A stretch of DNA of 20,627 nt from Streptomyces sp. NRRL B-24484 (lineage in GTDB: Bacteria; Actinomycetota; Actinomycetes; Streptomycetales; Streptomycetaceae). The notes below the pieces were generated by a model, which did not search any database, was not told the origin of the DNA, and was given only the letters and a program-made list of their open reading frames with translations. The translations under genes were made by a program, and so were the position numbers. The stretch covers positions 1 to 20,627 of the forward strand of contig NZ_JOAI01000076.1 of assembly GCF_000717715.1 (NCBI RefSeq), given 5' to 3'. Within the stretch, counting starts at the first letter, position 1. Each line of letters begins with the position of its first letter. Shown here one piece after another: positions 1 through 6,700 of this stretch.

Positions 1-51
1 CTACCGCGCGATGCACGACCGCGAGGCGCTGAAGGTCCGCATCGCCTTCTG
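1..51 (+). CDS. Zinc-type alcohol dehydrogenase / quinone oxidoreductase, C-terminal tail only (5' part outside window)
   Basis: Only the last 16 codons are present, reading YRAMHDREALKVRIAF and then TGA at 49-51. The YRAM-x2-REALKV pattern is the usual end of zinc-dependent medium-chain alcohol dehydrogenases, and it matches nearly residue for residue the end of the remnant on the other strand at 1049-1321 (YRAMDAREALKVLVRP). The enzyme would be a cytoplasmic NAD(P)-dependent oxidoreductase; its substrate cannot be judged from this fragment. A strong hairpin follows at 77-110, so the transcript probably ends here. The family call rests on the tail motif and the internal comparison only. Confidence 0.6.
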
Positions 52-76
52 AGGTTCCGTCACACCACCTGCACCC

Positions 77-110
77 CCGGGGCGGTGCCGCACACGCGGC
101 ACCGCCCCGG
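77..110 (+). terminator. Strong hairpin terminator after the alcohol dehydrogenase tail
   Basis: Perfect 15-bp inverted repeat, CCGGGGCGGTGCCGC at 77-91 and its complement at 96-110, with an ACAC loop. It lies 26 bp after the stop codon and just before the next gene's leader. It has no U tract, as is usual in streptomycetes. Confidence 0.85.
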
Positions 111-139
111 ACACCGCCCTTCCGCCCGAGGAGAGTTGC

Positions 140-814
140 ATGAAGATCGTGATCGCCGGCGGCCACGGCCGGATCGCCCGGCGGCTGGGCCGGCTGCTCG
201 CGGCCCGCGGCGACGGTGTCATCGGAATCGTCCGCAACCCGGACCACTGCACCGACCTGGAGGCCGACGGCACGGAGCCCGTCGTCTGCGATCTCGAACA
301 GGCGTCGAGCGAGCAGGTCGCCTCCGTTCTGGACGGGGCCGACGCCGTGGTCTTCGCCGCCGGAGCCGGACCGGGCAGCGGGGCCGCCCGCAAGCACACC
401 GTCGACCACCGGGCCGCCGTCCTCGTCGCCGAGGCCGCGCTCCGGGCCGGGGTGCGCAGGTACGTGATGGTCTCCACCCGCGGCGCCGGCAGCCCGCCCC
501 CGGCCCACGCCGACGACGTCTGGGCGGCCTACGTGAACGCCAAGACCGCCGCGGACGAGCACCTCATGGCCCAGGACCTCGACTGGACCGTCCTGCGGCC
601 CGCCGCCCTCACGGACGAGCCGGGTACCGGCACCGTCCGCCTCACCGCCGGGCGGAGCATCGGCGAGATCACCCGTGACGACGTCGCCCGGGTCCTGGCC
701 GCGCTGCTCGACACCCCCACCACCGCGGGACTCGTCCTGGAACTCGCCGCAGGACCCGACCCGGTCACCGAAGCCGTGGCACACGCCGCGGAGGCCCGCA
801 CGGGCCGGCCCTGA
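140..814 (+). CDS. NAD(P)-binding Rossmann-fold reductase, atypical SDR / NAD(P)H-binding family
   Basis: The 224-residue protein begins with the dinucleotide-binding motif GGHGRIARRL (residues 7-16), matching the GxxGxxG pattern of atypical short-chain dehydrogenases (NAD(P)H-binding, NmrA/YwnB-like). Later landmarks are VVFAAGAG near residue 71, a YVMVST strand near 113, YVNAKTAADEHL near 132 (the YxxxK equivalent) and WTVLRPAAL near 149. The family is usually cytosolic and uses NADPH as cofactor or as a redox signal; the substrate is unknown. ATG 140 is chosen because GAGGAGA lies at 130-136 and the Rossmann strand starts directly after it. The gene stands alone between two hairpins (77-110 and 816-833). 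It lies between two zinc alcohol dehydrogenase sequences, so a shared redox role is possible but not shown. Confidence 0.85.
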   Translation: MKIVIAGGHGRIARRLGRLLAARGDGVIGIVRNPDHCTDLEADGTEPVVCDLEQASSEQVASVLDGADAVVFAAGAGPGSGAARKHTVDHRAAVLVAEAALRAGVRRYVMVSTRGAGSPPPAHADDVWAAYVNAKTAADEHLMAQDLDWTVLRPAALTDEPGTGTVRLTAGRSIGEITRDDVARVLAALLDTPTTAGLVLELAAGPDPVTEAVAHAAEARTGRP

Positions 815-815
815 C

Positions 816-833
816 GGCGACGGTGCCGTCGCG
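816..833 (+). terminator. Short hairpin after the SDR gene
   Basis: GCGACG (817-822) and CGTCGC (827-832) form a six-base-pair stem with a GTGC loop directly after the stop codon at 812-814. The rest of 834-987 shows no convincing gene. Confidence 0.5.
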
Positions 834-987
834 CCGGCCGTACTCGGCCTGTTCCTGCTGCCCGGCCACCCTCCGGGCGTCCGGCGCCGGCTGACGGACG
901 GCGCGCGTCGGCCGGGTCCGTTCGGATTTCCGGCTGCACGCCCAGGCTCCGGGGACGGCGGGGCCGTGGCCGGTGAGGACGGCGGCC

Positions 988-1017
988 TCGGGCACGTACC
1001 GACGCGGACGTGCCCGA
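988..1017 (-). terminator. Hairpin downstream of the alcohol dehydrogenase remnant
   Basis: TCGGGCACGT (988-997) and ACGTGCCCGA (1008-1017) are perfect 10-bp arms; inner CCG/CGG can extend the stem. It lies 32 bp beyond the stop of the minus-strand remnant and looks like that gene's original terminator, kept after the coding region was truncated. Confidence 0.65.
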
Positions 1018-1048
1018 ACGGCCACCGTGTTGGTCGCCGGTCTCCGGT

Positions 1049-1321
1049 TCACGGCCGCACCAGGACCTTCAGCGCCTCGCGTGCGTCCATGGCCCGGTAG
1101 CCCTCCGGGGTGGCGTCGAGGCCGACGGCGCGGTCGAAGACCCGACCGGGTTCGATGCTGCCCTCGACGATGTCGGGGAGCACTTCCTCGATGTACGCGC
1201 GGGCCGGGGCGGGCCCTCCGGTGAGGGTGATGTTGCCGCCGAAGAGGCTGCCGAAGCCGACCGGGGCCTCCTCGTACTGGGGCACGCCGACCCGGCTGAT
1301 GGTGCCGACCGGGCCCGGCCG
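1049..1321 (-). pseudogene. Remnant of a zinc-type alcohol dehydrogenase (C-terminal about 90 residues)
   Basis: On the minus strand the frame reads GTISRVGVPQ, then GFGSLFGGNITLTGGPAPARAY, an IEEVLPDIVEGSIEPGRVFD segment and finally YRAMDAREALKVLVRP with TGA at 1049-1051. This is the C-terminal catalytic-domain segment of zinc-dependent alcohol dehydrogenases, complete to the natural stop. Family-like sequence begins near 1321. Upstream the frame turns into arginine- and alanine-rich sequence, and the only start, GTG 1375, is not convincing. The N-terminal zinc ligands and the Rossmann glycine motif are absent; the full family length is about 340-350 residues. A terminator-like hairpin remains at 988-1017. 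I infer deletion of the 5' three quarters; a sequencing rearrangement is the alternative. The same tail occurs on the opposite strand at 1-51. Confidence 0.75.
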
Positions 1322-1365
1322 ACGGCCTGCCGTGCGTCGGGCCGCGGCGTGTCGGACGTGGTTCC

Positions 1366-1371
1366 TAGGCT
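1366..1371 (+). promoter_or_regulatory. Candidate -10 box for the gene at 1402
   Basis: TAGGCT fits the streptomycete TAGRRT-like -10 and would start RNA near 1378, leaving a leader of about 24 nt that carries GAGGGGAAG (1388-1396). No good -35 hexamer is seen 16-19 bp upstream. Confidence 0.35.
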
Positions 1372-1401
1372 TCACCCACCAGTGAGTGAGGGGAAGAGCG
1401 G

Positions 1402-2052
1402 ATGTCCGACGAATTCGACTACGTGCCGGCGTTGTTCACGGTGCTGGCCGGTCCACCCGAGGGGGAGCGGACGGTGGACGGCTGGCGGGTCAAGCGACTG
1501 GGCCTGGTCAAGGGCCCGGCCGACGCCGGCACGGTGTACGACCCGGCCGGGCCGGAGGCAGCGGGATTCCCCGCGCGACCCGACGGCACACCGGTCTACC
1601 TGGTGTCCAGGGCGGACCGGCCGGAGGTCCCGGTGGCGGCCGTCGTGCACCACGGGGACACCGCCCCGGTCCGAACGCAGGAGTGGGGCGAGAGCATGAT
1701 GACGAGTTCCGGTCTGGCCGTGTTCCACGCGAGCGCCGACACCCGCTGGATCGACCCGGCCGTCCCGGTGCTCAGGCGCGCCTGGGCGGTGTTGCACGCG
1801 CGCGCAGCCGGGGGCGACGACTGGCTGCTGGACACCTTCCGCGCAGCCCTTCAGGACGTCCGGGCGGACACCCGCGACTGGCCGCTCGACCCGGTCGAGG
1901 GCGACTTCGCGGAGGACTGGCTGCTGCTGCCGGACGAGGCCGGCACCGGCACCCTGATCGGAATCCTGATCAGCCCGGACGGCGCCACCACGGTCGAGTG
2001 CCTCGACGCCGACGGCAACACCGTGGCGATGCTGCTCACCTGTGACGGGTGA
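1402..2052 (+). CDS. Protein of unknown function, 216 residues
   Basis: I do not recognise a family. The protein is acidic, has no signal peptide or membrane segment, and appears cytosolic. Its N-terminal half alternates short strands (GWRVKRLGLV, GTPVYLVSR, VPVAAVVHHG); the middle is probably helical with several tryptophans (PVLRRAWAVLHAR, WLLDTFRAALQDV); the end returns to strands (GTLIGILISPDG, TVECLDADGNTVAMLL). ATG 1402 is preceded by GAGGGGAAG at 1388-1396, and codon use is typical of the genome, so the gene looks real. It has its own candidate -10 box and a strong terminator at 2067-2103, so it is probably transcribed alone. Its 5' end adjoins the broken end of the alcohol dehydrogenase remnant, so the rearrangement there may have set its present promoter. 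Confidence 0.75.
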   Translation: MSDEFDYVPALFTVLAGPPEGERTVDGWRVKRLGLVKGPADAGTVYDPAGPEAAGFPARPDGTPVYLVSRADRPEVPVAAVVHHGDTAPVRTQEWGESMMTSSGLAVFHASADTRWIDPAVPVLRRAWAVLHARAAGGDDWLLDTFRAALQDVRADTRDWPLDPVEGDFAEDWLLLPDEAGTGTLIGILISPDGATTVECLDADGNTVAMLLTCDG

Positions 2053-2066
2053 TCGGCAGGAGACCG

Positions 2067-2103
2067 GCGGGGTGGTAGCCGGGTGACCCGGGTGCCACCC
2101 CGC
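2067..2103 (+). terminator. Strong two-part hairpin terminator
   Basis: Perfect 9-bp outer arms GCGGGGTGG (2067-2075) and CCACCCCGC (2095-2103) enclose an inner CCGGG-TGA-CCCGG stem (2079-2091). It begins 14 bp after the stop of the 216-residue gene and separates it from the FUSC region. Confidence 0.85.
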
Positions 2104-2245
2104 AGGAGCGGTGCGGACGGCTGTCGGCAGCCGGTCGAACCCTGACTGCAGCCCGTGCGGGTGTCGCGCACGAGGCGGAGTCGCCCGAGAATCGCTCGTG
2201 GGGACACCGGTCGTCCGCGCGGCGCGCCAAGGAAGGGGGCACCGG

Positions 2246-2527
2246 ATGGATGACGTCGAACGGGGCGGGAATCCGGCGCGGCTCCCGCTGCCGCGGCACT
2301 CGAACGAGGACCGGCCCGACGCCGAGGCGCTGCCGCGGGAGCGCGAGGTGCCGGCGACGGACCTGCCGATCGTCCTGATCCCGGGCCGCGGCGTTCCCGG
2401 CGTGTTCTGCGTCGGCGACGTGCGGAGCGGCAGCGTCGGGCGCGTCGCCACGGCCGCCCGGGAGGGGCCGGCAGCGGCGGCGAACGCGACCCGCCCGGTC
2501 ACCGACCGGGGAGGCGAGGGCCGGTGA
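2246..2527 (+). CDS. Small ORF carrying a thioredoxin-reductase-like C-terminal motif (probable gene remnant)
   Basis: The ORF codes for 93 residues. From about residue 49 it reads GVPGVFCVGDVRSGSVGRVA and then TAAREG. This matches the FAD-binding C-terminal signature of thioredoxin-reductase-like flavoproteins, typically VPGVFAVGDVRHGSVKRVA followed by SAVGEG. The FAD- and NADPH-binding Rossmann domains and the CxxC centre (normally more than 200 residues) are missing; the first 40 residues are charged and not recognisable. It is therefore probably not an active reductase. Even so, ATG 2246 has a good ribosome site (GGAAGGGGG, 2231-2239), and the stop overlaps the GTG start of the FUSC gene as GTGA. 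It may persist as a leader ORF that couples translation of the transporter. No complete reductase lies in the window. The stretch 2104-2245 holds no other convincing gene. Confidence 0.55.
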   Translation: MDDVERGGNPARLPLPRHSNEDRPDAEALPREREVPATDLPIVLIPGRGVPGVFCVGDVRSGSVGRVATAAREGPAAAANATRPVTDRGGEGR

Positions 2528-4818
2528 ACCGGACGGAGAAGCTCACCGCCCGGCTCCGCCGCCGGGATCCCGGGCTCGCCGCCACCCGGCGGGCGGCCCG
2601 GACCGCGATCGTGATGCCGCTCCTGTTCGCGGTGTGCTCCCAGGTCCTCCACGCCCCGGTCACCGGGACCTTCGCCGCGTTCGGGGCGTTCGCCATGCTC
2701 CTGCTGGTCGAGTTCACCGGCCCGATGGCCCAACGGCTCCGCGCCCAGGCGGCACTCACCGCCGCGTGGCTCGTGCTCGTCTCGCTGGCCACGGTCGCGA
2801 CGCGGACGGTGTGGACCGCGACGGCGGCAACGGTCCTGGTGGGCTTCGTCGTGCTCTTCTCGGGAGTGGTCAGCTCCGTACTGGCCGGCAGTACGACCTC
2901 GCTGCTCCTGGGCTTCGTCCTGCCGGTGTCGGCGCCCGCCCCGCTGGCCCAGCTGCCCGAACGGCTGACCGGTGTCCTGCTGGCCGGTGCGGCGTCCGTG
3001 ATCGCCGTGGCCGTGCTGTGGCCGAGGAGGCCGGCCGATCCGCTCGGCGCACCCGCCGCGCAGGTCTGCCGGGCCGGCGCGGAGCAGTTGCGCACCGACG
3101 CGGAGCACTCCGGGAGCCGTCCGGCCGGCCCCACGTTCGCCGAGTGCCGCACCTGCGCCCAGCAGACCCGGGCGGCCGCACAGAGCCTGCAGCAGGTCTT
3201 CACCGCCACGCCGTACCGGCCCACCGGACTGTCGGCGGAGTCCCGGGCCCTGGTCCGGCTCGTCGACGAGCTGACCTGGCTGAGCGCCGTCCTCGCCGAG
3301 GCGGCACCCGCCGCCGAGGACGGTCCTCCGGGCACCGAACAGTCCGCGGCCGTGCGGAGGACGGCGGCCGCGGTGCTGGACCTCTGCGCGGAACTGCTGG
3401 ACGACCCGGGCGTTCCGACCGACCGGCTCGGTGCCCGGGTGGACGAGCTCCACCGGGCCCTGGCGGAACTGGAGGAGGCGGTCGTCGACCGCCTGCCCGT
3501 CCCCGACGCGGCGGCCGACACCCGGCCGGACCCCGACGGCTTCATCGACAGTCTCGACGTGTCCTTCCGCTGCCAGGAGGTGGCCTTCGTCGTCCTCCAG
3601 GTCGCCCGGAACGTCGCCACCAGCTGCGCCGCCCACCGGCGCAGCTGGCCGGAACGCCTCCTCGGCCGCGAGCCCGGGGCGCTGACCGCTCCCCTGAGCA
3701 GCGCCCGGGAGCGCGCGGCGGCGCACCTCCAGCCGCACTCGGTCTGGCTGCACAACAGCATCCGCGGCGCGATCGGCCTCGGAATCGGTGTCGCGCTGGC
3801 CCACCAGGCCAACGTCCAGCACGCCTTCTGGGTCGTGCTGGGATCCCTGTCGGTGCTCCGCTCCAACGCCCTGAACACCGGCCAGAACGCCTTCCGGGCG
3901 CTCGGCGGCACACTCGCCGGTTCGGTGCTCGGCGCCGCCCTGCTCCAGGTCATCGGGCACAACACCACCGCGCTCCGGTTCCTGCTGCCGATCGCGGTGC
4001 TGGTCGCGGGCATCGTGCCCGCGGCGGTCTCCTTCGCGGCCGGTCAGGCGGCCTTCACGGTCACCCTCGTGATCCTCTTCAACATCGCCGAGCCCGCCGG
4101 GGTGTCGATCGTCCTGCTCCGCATCGAGGACATCGCGCTGGGGTGCGCGGTGAGCCTGGTCGTCGGCCTGTTCTTCTGGCCCAGAGGGGCGTCCGCCGCC
4201 GTCGGGAAGGCGCTGGCGGAGGCGTACGAGGACAGCGCCCGATACCTGCTCGGCGTGGTGGACTACGCGGTGGCCTGCTGCACCTTCACCCCGGCCGCCA
4301 TCGAGGCCCCCCAGGAGGGCCGCCGTGCGGCGGCCGCCGCACGGCGGCTGGACGACGCCTTCCGGACGTACCTGGCGGAGCGCGGCGCGAAGTCCGTCCC
4401 GCTGGGCGAGATGACGACCCTGGTCACCGGCGTGGTCGGGCTCCGGGTGGCCGCCGACGCGGTGCTGGAACTGTGGCGTCGCGCGGCGGGCGGGCAGTCG
4501 CCGGAGGCCCGCGCCGCCGCGCAGAAGGAACTGGTGGTCATGGCCGAACGCGTGGCCCGCTGGTACCGGAGCCTCGCCGACGGACTGGTGGGCGACGGCG
4601 AGGTGCCCGACCCCCTGGAACCCGACCCGACCAACAACGCCCGGATCGTCGAGGCCGTCCGGCGGGACCTGCACGACGGCGGCGGGAGGGCGACGGGGAC
4701 GGGCGTGCGCATCATCTGGACGGGCGACCATCTGGAAGCTGCACGGCGCCTCCAGCAGCCGATCGCCGCAGCGGCAGGCTCCGCCGACGCCCGGGCGGCC
4801 CTGATCCCGTCGCGGTGA
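2524..4818 (+). CDS. FUSC-family (fusaric-acid-resistance / aromatic acid exporter-like) membrane protein
   Basis: The 764-residue protein has the two-block layout of FUSC/YccS-like proteins. A first hydrophobic block (about residues 25-165) is followed by a long soluble part rich in Ala, Glu and Arg (about 165-405), a second membrane block (about 408-560) and a helical C-terminal cytosolic region to the end. The second block starts at WLHNSIRGAIGLGIGVAL and holds the conserved FWVVLGSLSVLRSN and FRALGGTLAGSVLGA segments typical of FUSC_2 domains. Members are placed in the inner membrane and linked to efflux of aromatic acids or drugs; the substrate here is unknown. GTG 2524 overlaps the stop of the 93-residue ORF, implying coupled translation. 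A hairpin between 4842 and 4873 ends the unit. No fusion or frameshift is apparent. Confidence 0.85.
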   Translation: MNRTEKLTARLRRRDPGLAATRRAARTAIVMPLLFAVCSQVLHAPVTGTFAAFGAFAMLLLVEFTGPMAQRLRAQAALTAAWLVLVSLATVATRTVWTATAATVLVGFVVLFSGVVSSVLAGSTTSLLLGFVLPVSAPAPLAQLPERLTGVLLAGAASVIAVAVLWPRRPADPLGAPAAQVCRAGAEQLRTDAEHSGSRPAGPTFAECRTCAQQTRAAAQSLQQVFTATPYRPTGLSAESRALVRLVDELTWLSAVLAEAAPAAEDGPPGTEQSAAVRRTAAAVLDLCAELLDDPGVPTDRLGARVDELHRALAELEEAVVDRLPVPDAAADTRPDPDGFIDSLDVSFRCQEVAFVVLQVARNVATSCAAHRRSWPERLLGREPGALTAPLSSARERAAAHLQPHSVWLHNSIRGAIGLGIGVALAHQANVQHAFWVVLGSLSVLRSNALNTGQNAFRALGGTLAGSVLGAALLQVIGHNTTALRFLLPIAVLVAGIVPAAVSFAAGQAAFTVTLVILFNIAEPAGVSIVLLRIEDIALGCAVSLVVGLFFWPRGASAAVGKALAEAYEDSARYLLGVVDYAVACCTFTPAAIEAPQEGRRAAAAARRLDDAFRTYLAERGAKSVPLGEMTTLVTGVVGLRVAADAVLELWRRAAGGQSPEARAAAQKELVVMAERVARWYRSLADGLVGDGEVPDPLEPDPTNNARIVEAVRRDLHDGGGRATGTGVRIIWTGDHLEAARRLQQPIAAAAGSADARAALIPSR

Positions 4819-4841
4819 GGGAGTCCCGCCGGGGGAGGGGT

Positions 4842-4873
4842 GGGACCGGCGGGGCCGGGAGCCGCCCGGACCC
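4842..4873. terminator. Hairpin between convergent FUSC and quinone reductase genes
   Basis: An imperfect inverted repeat with one mismatch and one bulge: core GGCGG (4848-4852) pairs with CCGCC (4862-4866), extended by GGGACC/GGACCC-like flanks. It lies between two convergent stop codons and could serve both strands. Confidence 0.5.
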
Positions 4874-4891
4874 GGAGGATCGGCGCGCCCG

Positions 4892-5674
4892 TCAGCGACC
4901 GCGCACGTGCAGGCCGAATCCGGAGCGACCCGCGGGCTCCAATCCCTCCTTCAGGTGCAGCGACGGGATCTCGTAGTCACCGAAGTTCTGCCGCCGGAAC
5001 GGGATCGGCTCGGTCGACTCCAGGGTGAGCAGGCGCTGCTCCCAGGCCTCGGCGACGGCCGGGTAGTCCTCCACGCGCATCCGGTCGGTGCCGTACAGCA
5101 CGAACGGCGGCAGCACCTCGATGCCCGGGTAGTACAGGATGCCGTGCTGGATCGGGAACAGCAGGTCGTCGATCGGGCCGTTGATCCCGCGGGCCGCGTA
5201 GTGCGACTCCGGACCGCCTGTGGTCACCGACAGCAGGGCCCTCCTGCCGGCGAGGGTCCCCTCGCCGAAGCGCTCGCCGTACCGGGTGTCGCTGTGTTCG
5301 CCGACGCCGTAGGCGAAGCGGTGGGTGAACACCCGGTCCACCCAGCCCTTGAGGATCGCGGGCACGGTGTACCACCACAGCGGGAACTGGAAGACGATCG
5401 TGTCGGCCCACAGCAGCTTCTCCTGCTCGGCGAGGACGTCCGGGGTGAGCGCCCCGGCGTCGAAGGCCCGGCCCGAGTCCAGGGCGACCTTCAGCGGGCT
5501 CGACGCGTGGCTGCCGTAGTCCGATGCGTCCGCGACCGCCTTCCAGTCCATCGCGTACAGGTCGCTCACCCGCACCTCGTGTCCGGCGCCCTCCAGCGTG
5601 GACACCGCGAGGTCCTTCAACGAGCCGTTCAGCGACTTCGGCTCGGGGTGGGCGTAGACGATCAGCGTCTTCAC
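4892..5674 (-). CDS. NAD(P)H:quinone oxidoreductase, flavodoxin-like fold (NQO1/KefF family)
   Basis: The 260-residue protein starts MKTLIVYAHPEPKSLNGSL, the flavin phosphate-binding loop of the flavodoxin-like NAD(P)H dehydrogenase family. It contains the conserved FQFPLWWYTVPAILKGWVDR segment (near residue 95) and the ALLSVTTGGPES and INGPIDDLLFPIQHGILYYPG regions. The length is closer to NQO1 (about 270) than to KefF or MdaB (about 180-200). The family catalyses two-electron reduction of quinones in the cytoplasm, limiting redox cycling. GTG 5672-5674 is chosen because GAAGGAG lies five bases before it and the first beta strand follows at once. The gene is divergent from an XRE regulator across 138 bp, an arrangement common for a local regulator that controls its neighbour. 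Confidence 0.9.
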   Translation of the reverse strand: MKTLIVYAHPEPKSLNGSLKDLAVSTLEGAGHEVRVSDLYAMDWKAVADASDYGSHASSPLKVALDSGRAFDAGALTPDVLAEQEKLLWADTIVFQFPLWWYTVPAILKGWVDRVFTHRFAYGVGEHSDTRYGERFGEGTLAGRRALLSVTTGGPESHYAARGINGPIDDLLFPIQHGILYYPGIEVLPPFVLYGTDRMRVEDYPAVAEAWEQRLLTLESTEPIPFRRQNFGDYEIPSLHLKEGLEPAGRSGFGLHVRGR

Positions 5675-5702
5675 GGGAACTCCTTCGGATCGGATGCCTC
5701 AG

Positions 5703-5732
5703 ATCCTGGGCGCTGCGGCGCCCGGCGTTCAG
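5703..5732 (-). promoter_or_regulatory. Candidate promoter of the quinone reductase, with an embedded palindrome
   Basis: On the minus strand CTGAAC (complement of 5727-5732) and CAGGAT (complement of 5703-5708) are 18 bp apart, resembling -35 and -10 boxes. A GGGCGC-N4-GCGCCC palindrome at 5708-5723 fills the spacer and is a possible operator for the divergent regulator. Assigned by eye. Confidence 0.35.
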
Positions 5733-5800
5733 GGGCGCCGCTTCCGTCGGACGGGACTTCCTGGTAACGGCAGGGCCACCTTCGCGCGCCGCAGCGCGGC

Positions 5801-5806
5801 CATACT
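5801..5806 (+). promoter_or_regulatory. Candidate -10 box of the XRE regulator gene (possibly leaderless)
   Basis: CATACT ends six bases before ATG 5813, where transcription could start at the initiation codon itself. No good ribosome site precedes the ATG, which fits a leaderless message. No clear -35 box is seen. Confidence 0.25.
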
Positions 5807-5812
5807 GGGCGC

Positions 5813-6700
5813 ATGGACGATCTTGCGGGCTTCCTGCGGACCCGGCGGTCACGGGTCGACCCGGCCGCCGCCGGCATCCCCTCCGACAGCCGCCGCCGGG
5901 TCGAAGGGCTGCGCCGCGAGGAGGTCGCGCACCTGTCCGGGGTCAGCGTCGACTACTACGTACGGCTGGAGCAGGGCCGCGCCACGCAGCCCTCCGAGCA
6001 GGTCCTCGACGCCCTCGCCCGCGTCCTCGGCCTCGACGGGACCGAACGCGGACACCTCGGCCGGCTCGCCCGGCAGCGCCGCCGCACGAAGACGCCGGGC
6101 GGGCGGGTGCGGCCGGAGCTGCTGCGCGTCCTCGACCTGGTCGCCGGCGCACCCGCGCTGATCATGAATCACCGCCTGGACGTGCTCGCCGGGAACCGGC
6201 TCGCCGGGCTCCTCTTCGGCCGGCCGGTACCGGGCCTGAACATCGCCCGGCACCTCTTCCTGGAGGAGGGCGAACACGGCCTCTACGCGGACTGGGAGAA
6301 CTGCACCCTCGACGTGGTCGGCCACCTGCGCCTGGCGGCCGGGAAGTACCCCGAGGACGCCCGCCTGGTCTCGCTCGTCGGCGAGCTGGCGATGGGCAGC
6401 GATCGCTTCCGCCGCCTGTGGGCCCGCGCGGACGTCCGCGCGCGCACCCACGGACGCAAGGCGTACCGGCACCCGCTGGTCGGGCCGCTCGACCTCCACC
6501 AGGAGAACTTCGCGCTGCCGGACGACGCGGGCATGGAGCTCCTGGTGCTGTCCGCGCCGCCCGGCGGTCCCGCCGAGGACGGGCTGCGCCTGCTGGCGGG
6601 CCTGGACACGGGCGGCGCCGACGGGCACCCGGCGGCGAACGCCCGGGCCCGTGGCGACGGGGGTGCTACCCCTCGAGGGTCCTCGCGGCGTCACGGATGA
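5813..6700 (+). CDS. XRE-family regulator with MmyB-like ligand-binding domain
   Basis: The 295-residue protein starts with a helix-turn-helix domain (about residues 5-75). Characteristic text is RRRVEGLRREEVAHLSGVSV, then YYVRLEQGRATQPSEQVLDALARVL, as in MmyB-type regulators. The MmyB-like ligand-binding domain follows, with NHRLDVLAGNRLAGLLFG near residue 118, the FRRLWARADVRARTHGRK segment near 200 and YRHPLVGPLDL near 220. Such proteins are cytoplasmic regulators often encoded divergently from an oxidoreductase, as here. The ligand is unknown. ATG 5813 has no strong ribosome site. The 3' end runs 35 bp into the convergent hydrolase gene, and the protein ends in a low-complexity Gly/Arg/Ser tail, as expected where two coding regions share bases. 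Confidence 0.88.
   Translation: MDDLAGFLRTRRSRVDPAAAGIPSDSRRRVEGLRREEVAHLSGVSVDYYVRLEQGRATQPSEQVLDALARVLGLDGTERGHLGRLARQRRRTKTPGGRVRPELLRVLDLVAGAPALIMNHRLDVLAGNRLAGLLFGRPVPGLNIARHLFLEEGEHGLYADWENCTLDVVGHLRLAAGKYPEDARLVSLVGELAMGSDRFRRLWARADVRARTHGRKAYRHPLVGPLDLHQENFALPDDAGMELLVLSAPPGGPAEDGLRLLAGLDTGGADGHPAANARARGDGGATPRGSSRRHG

Noticed and set aside
1372..4731. 1119-residue open frame on the minus strand
   Set aside because: It is antisense to the 216-residue gene and the FUSC gene, is low-complexity (Gly/Arg/Glu/His) and has no domain text; it is a GC-bias shadow.
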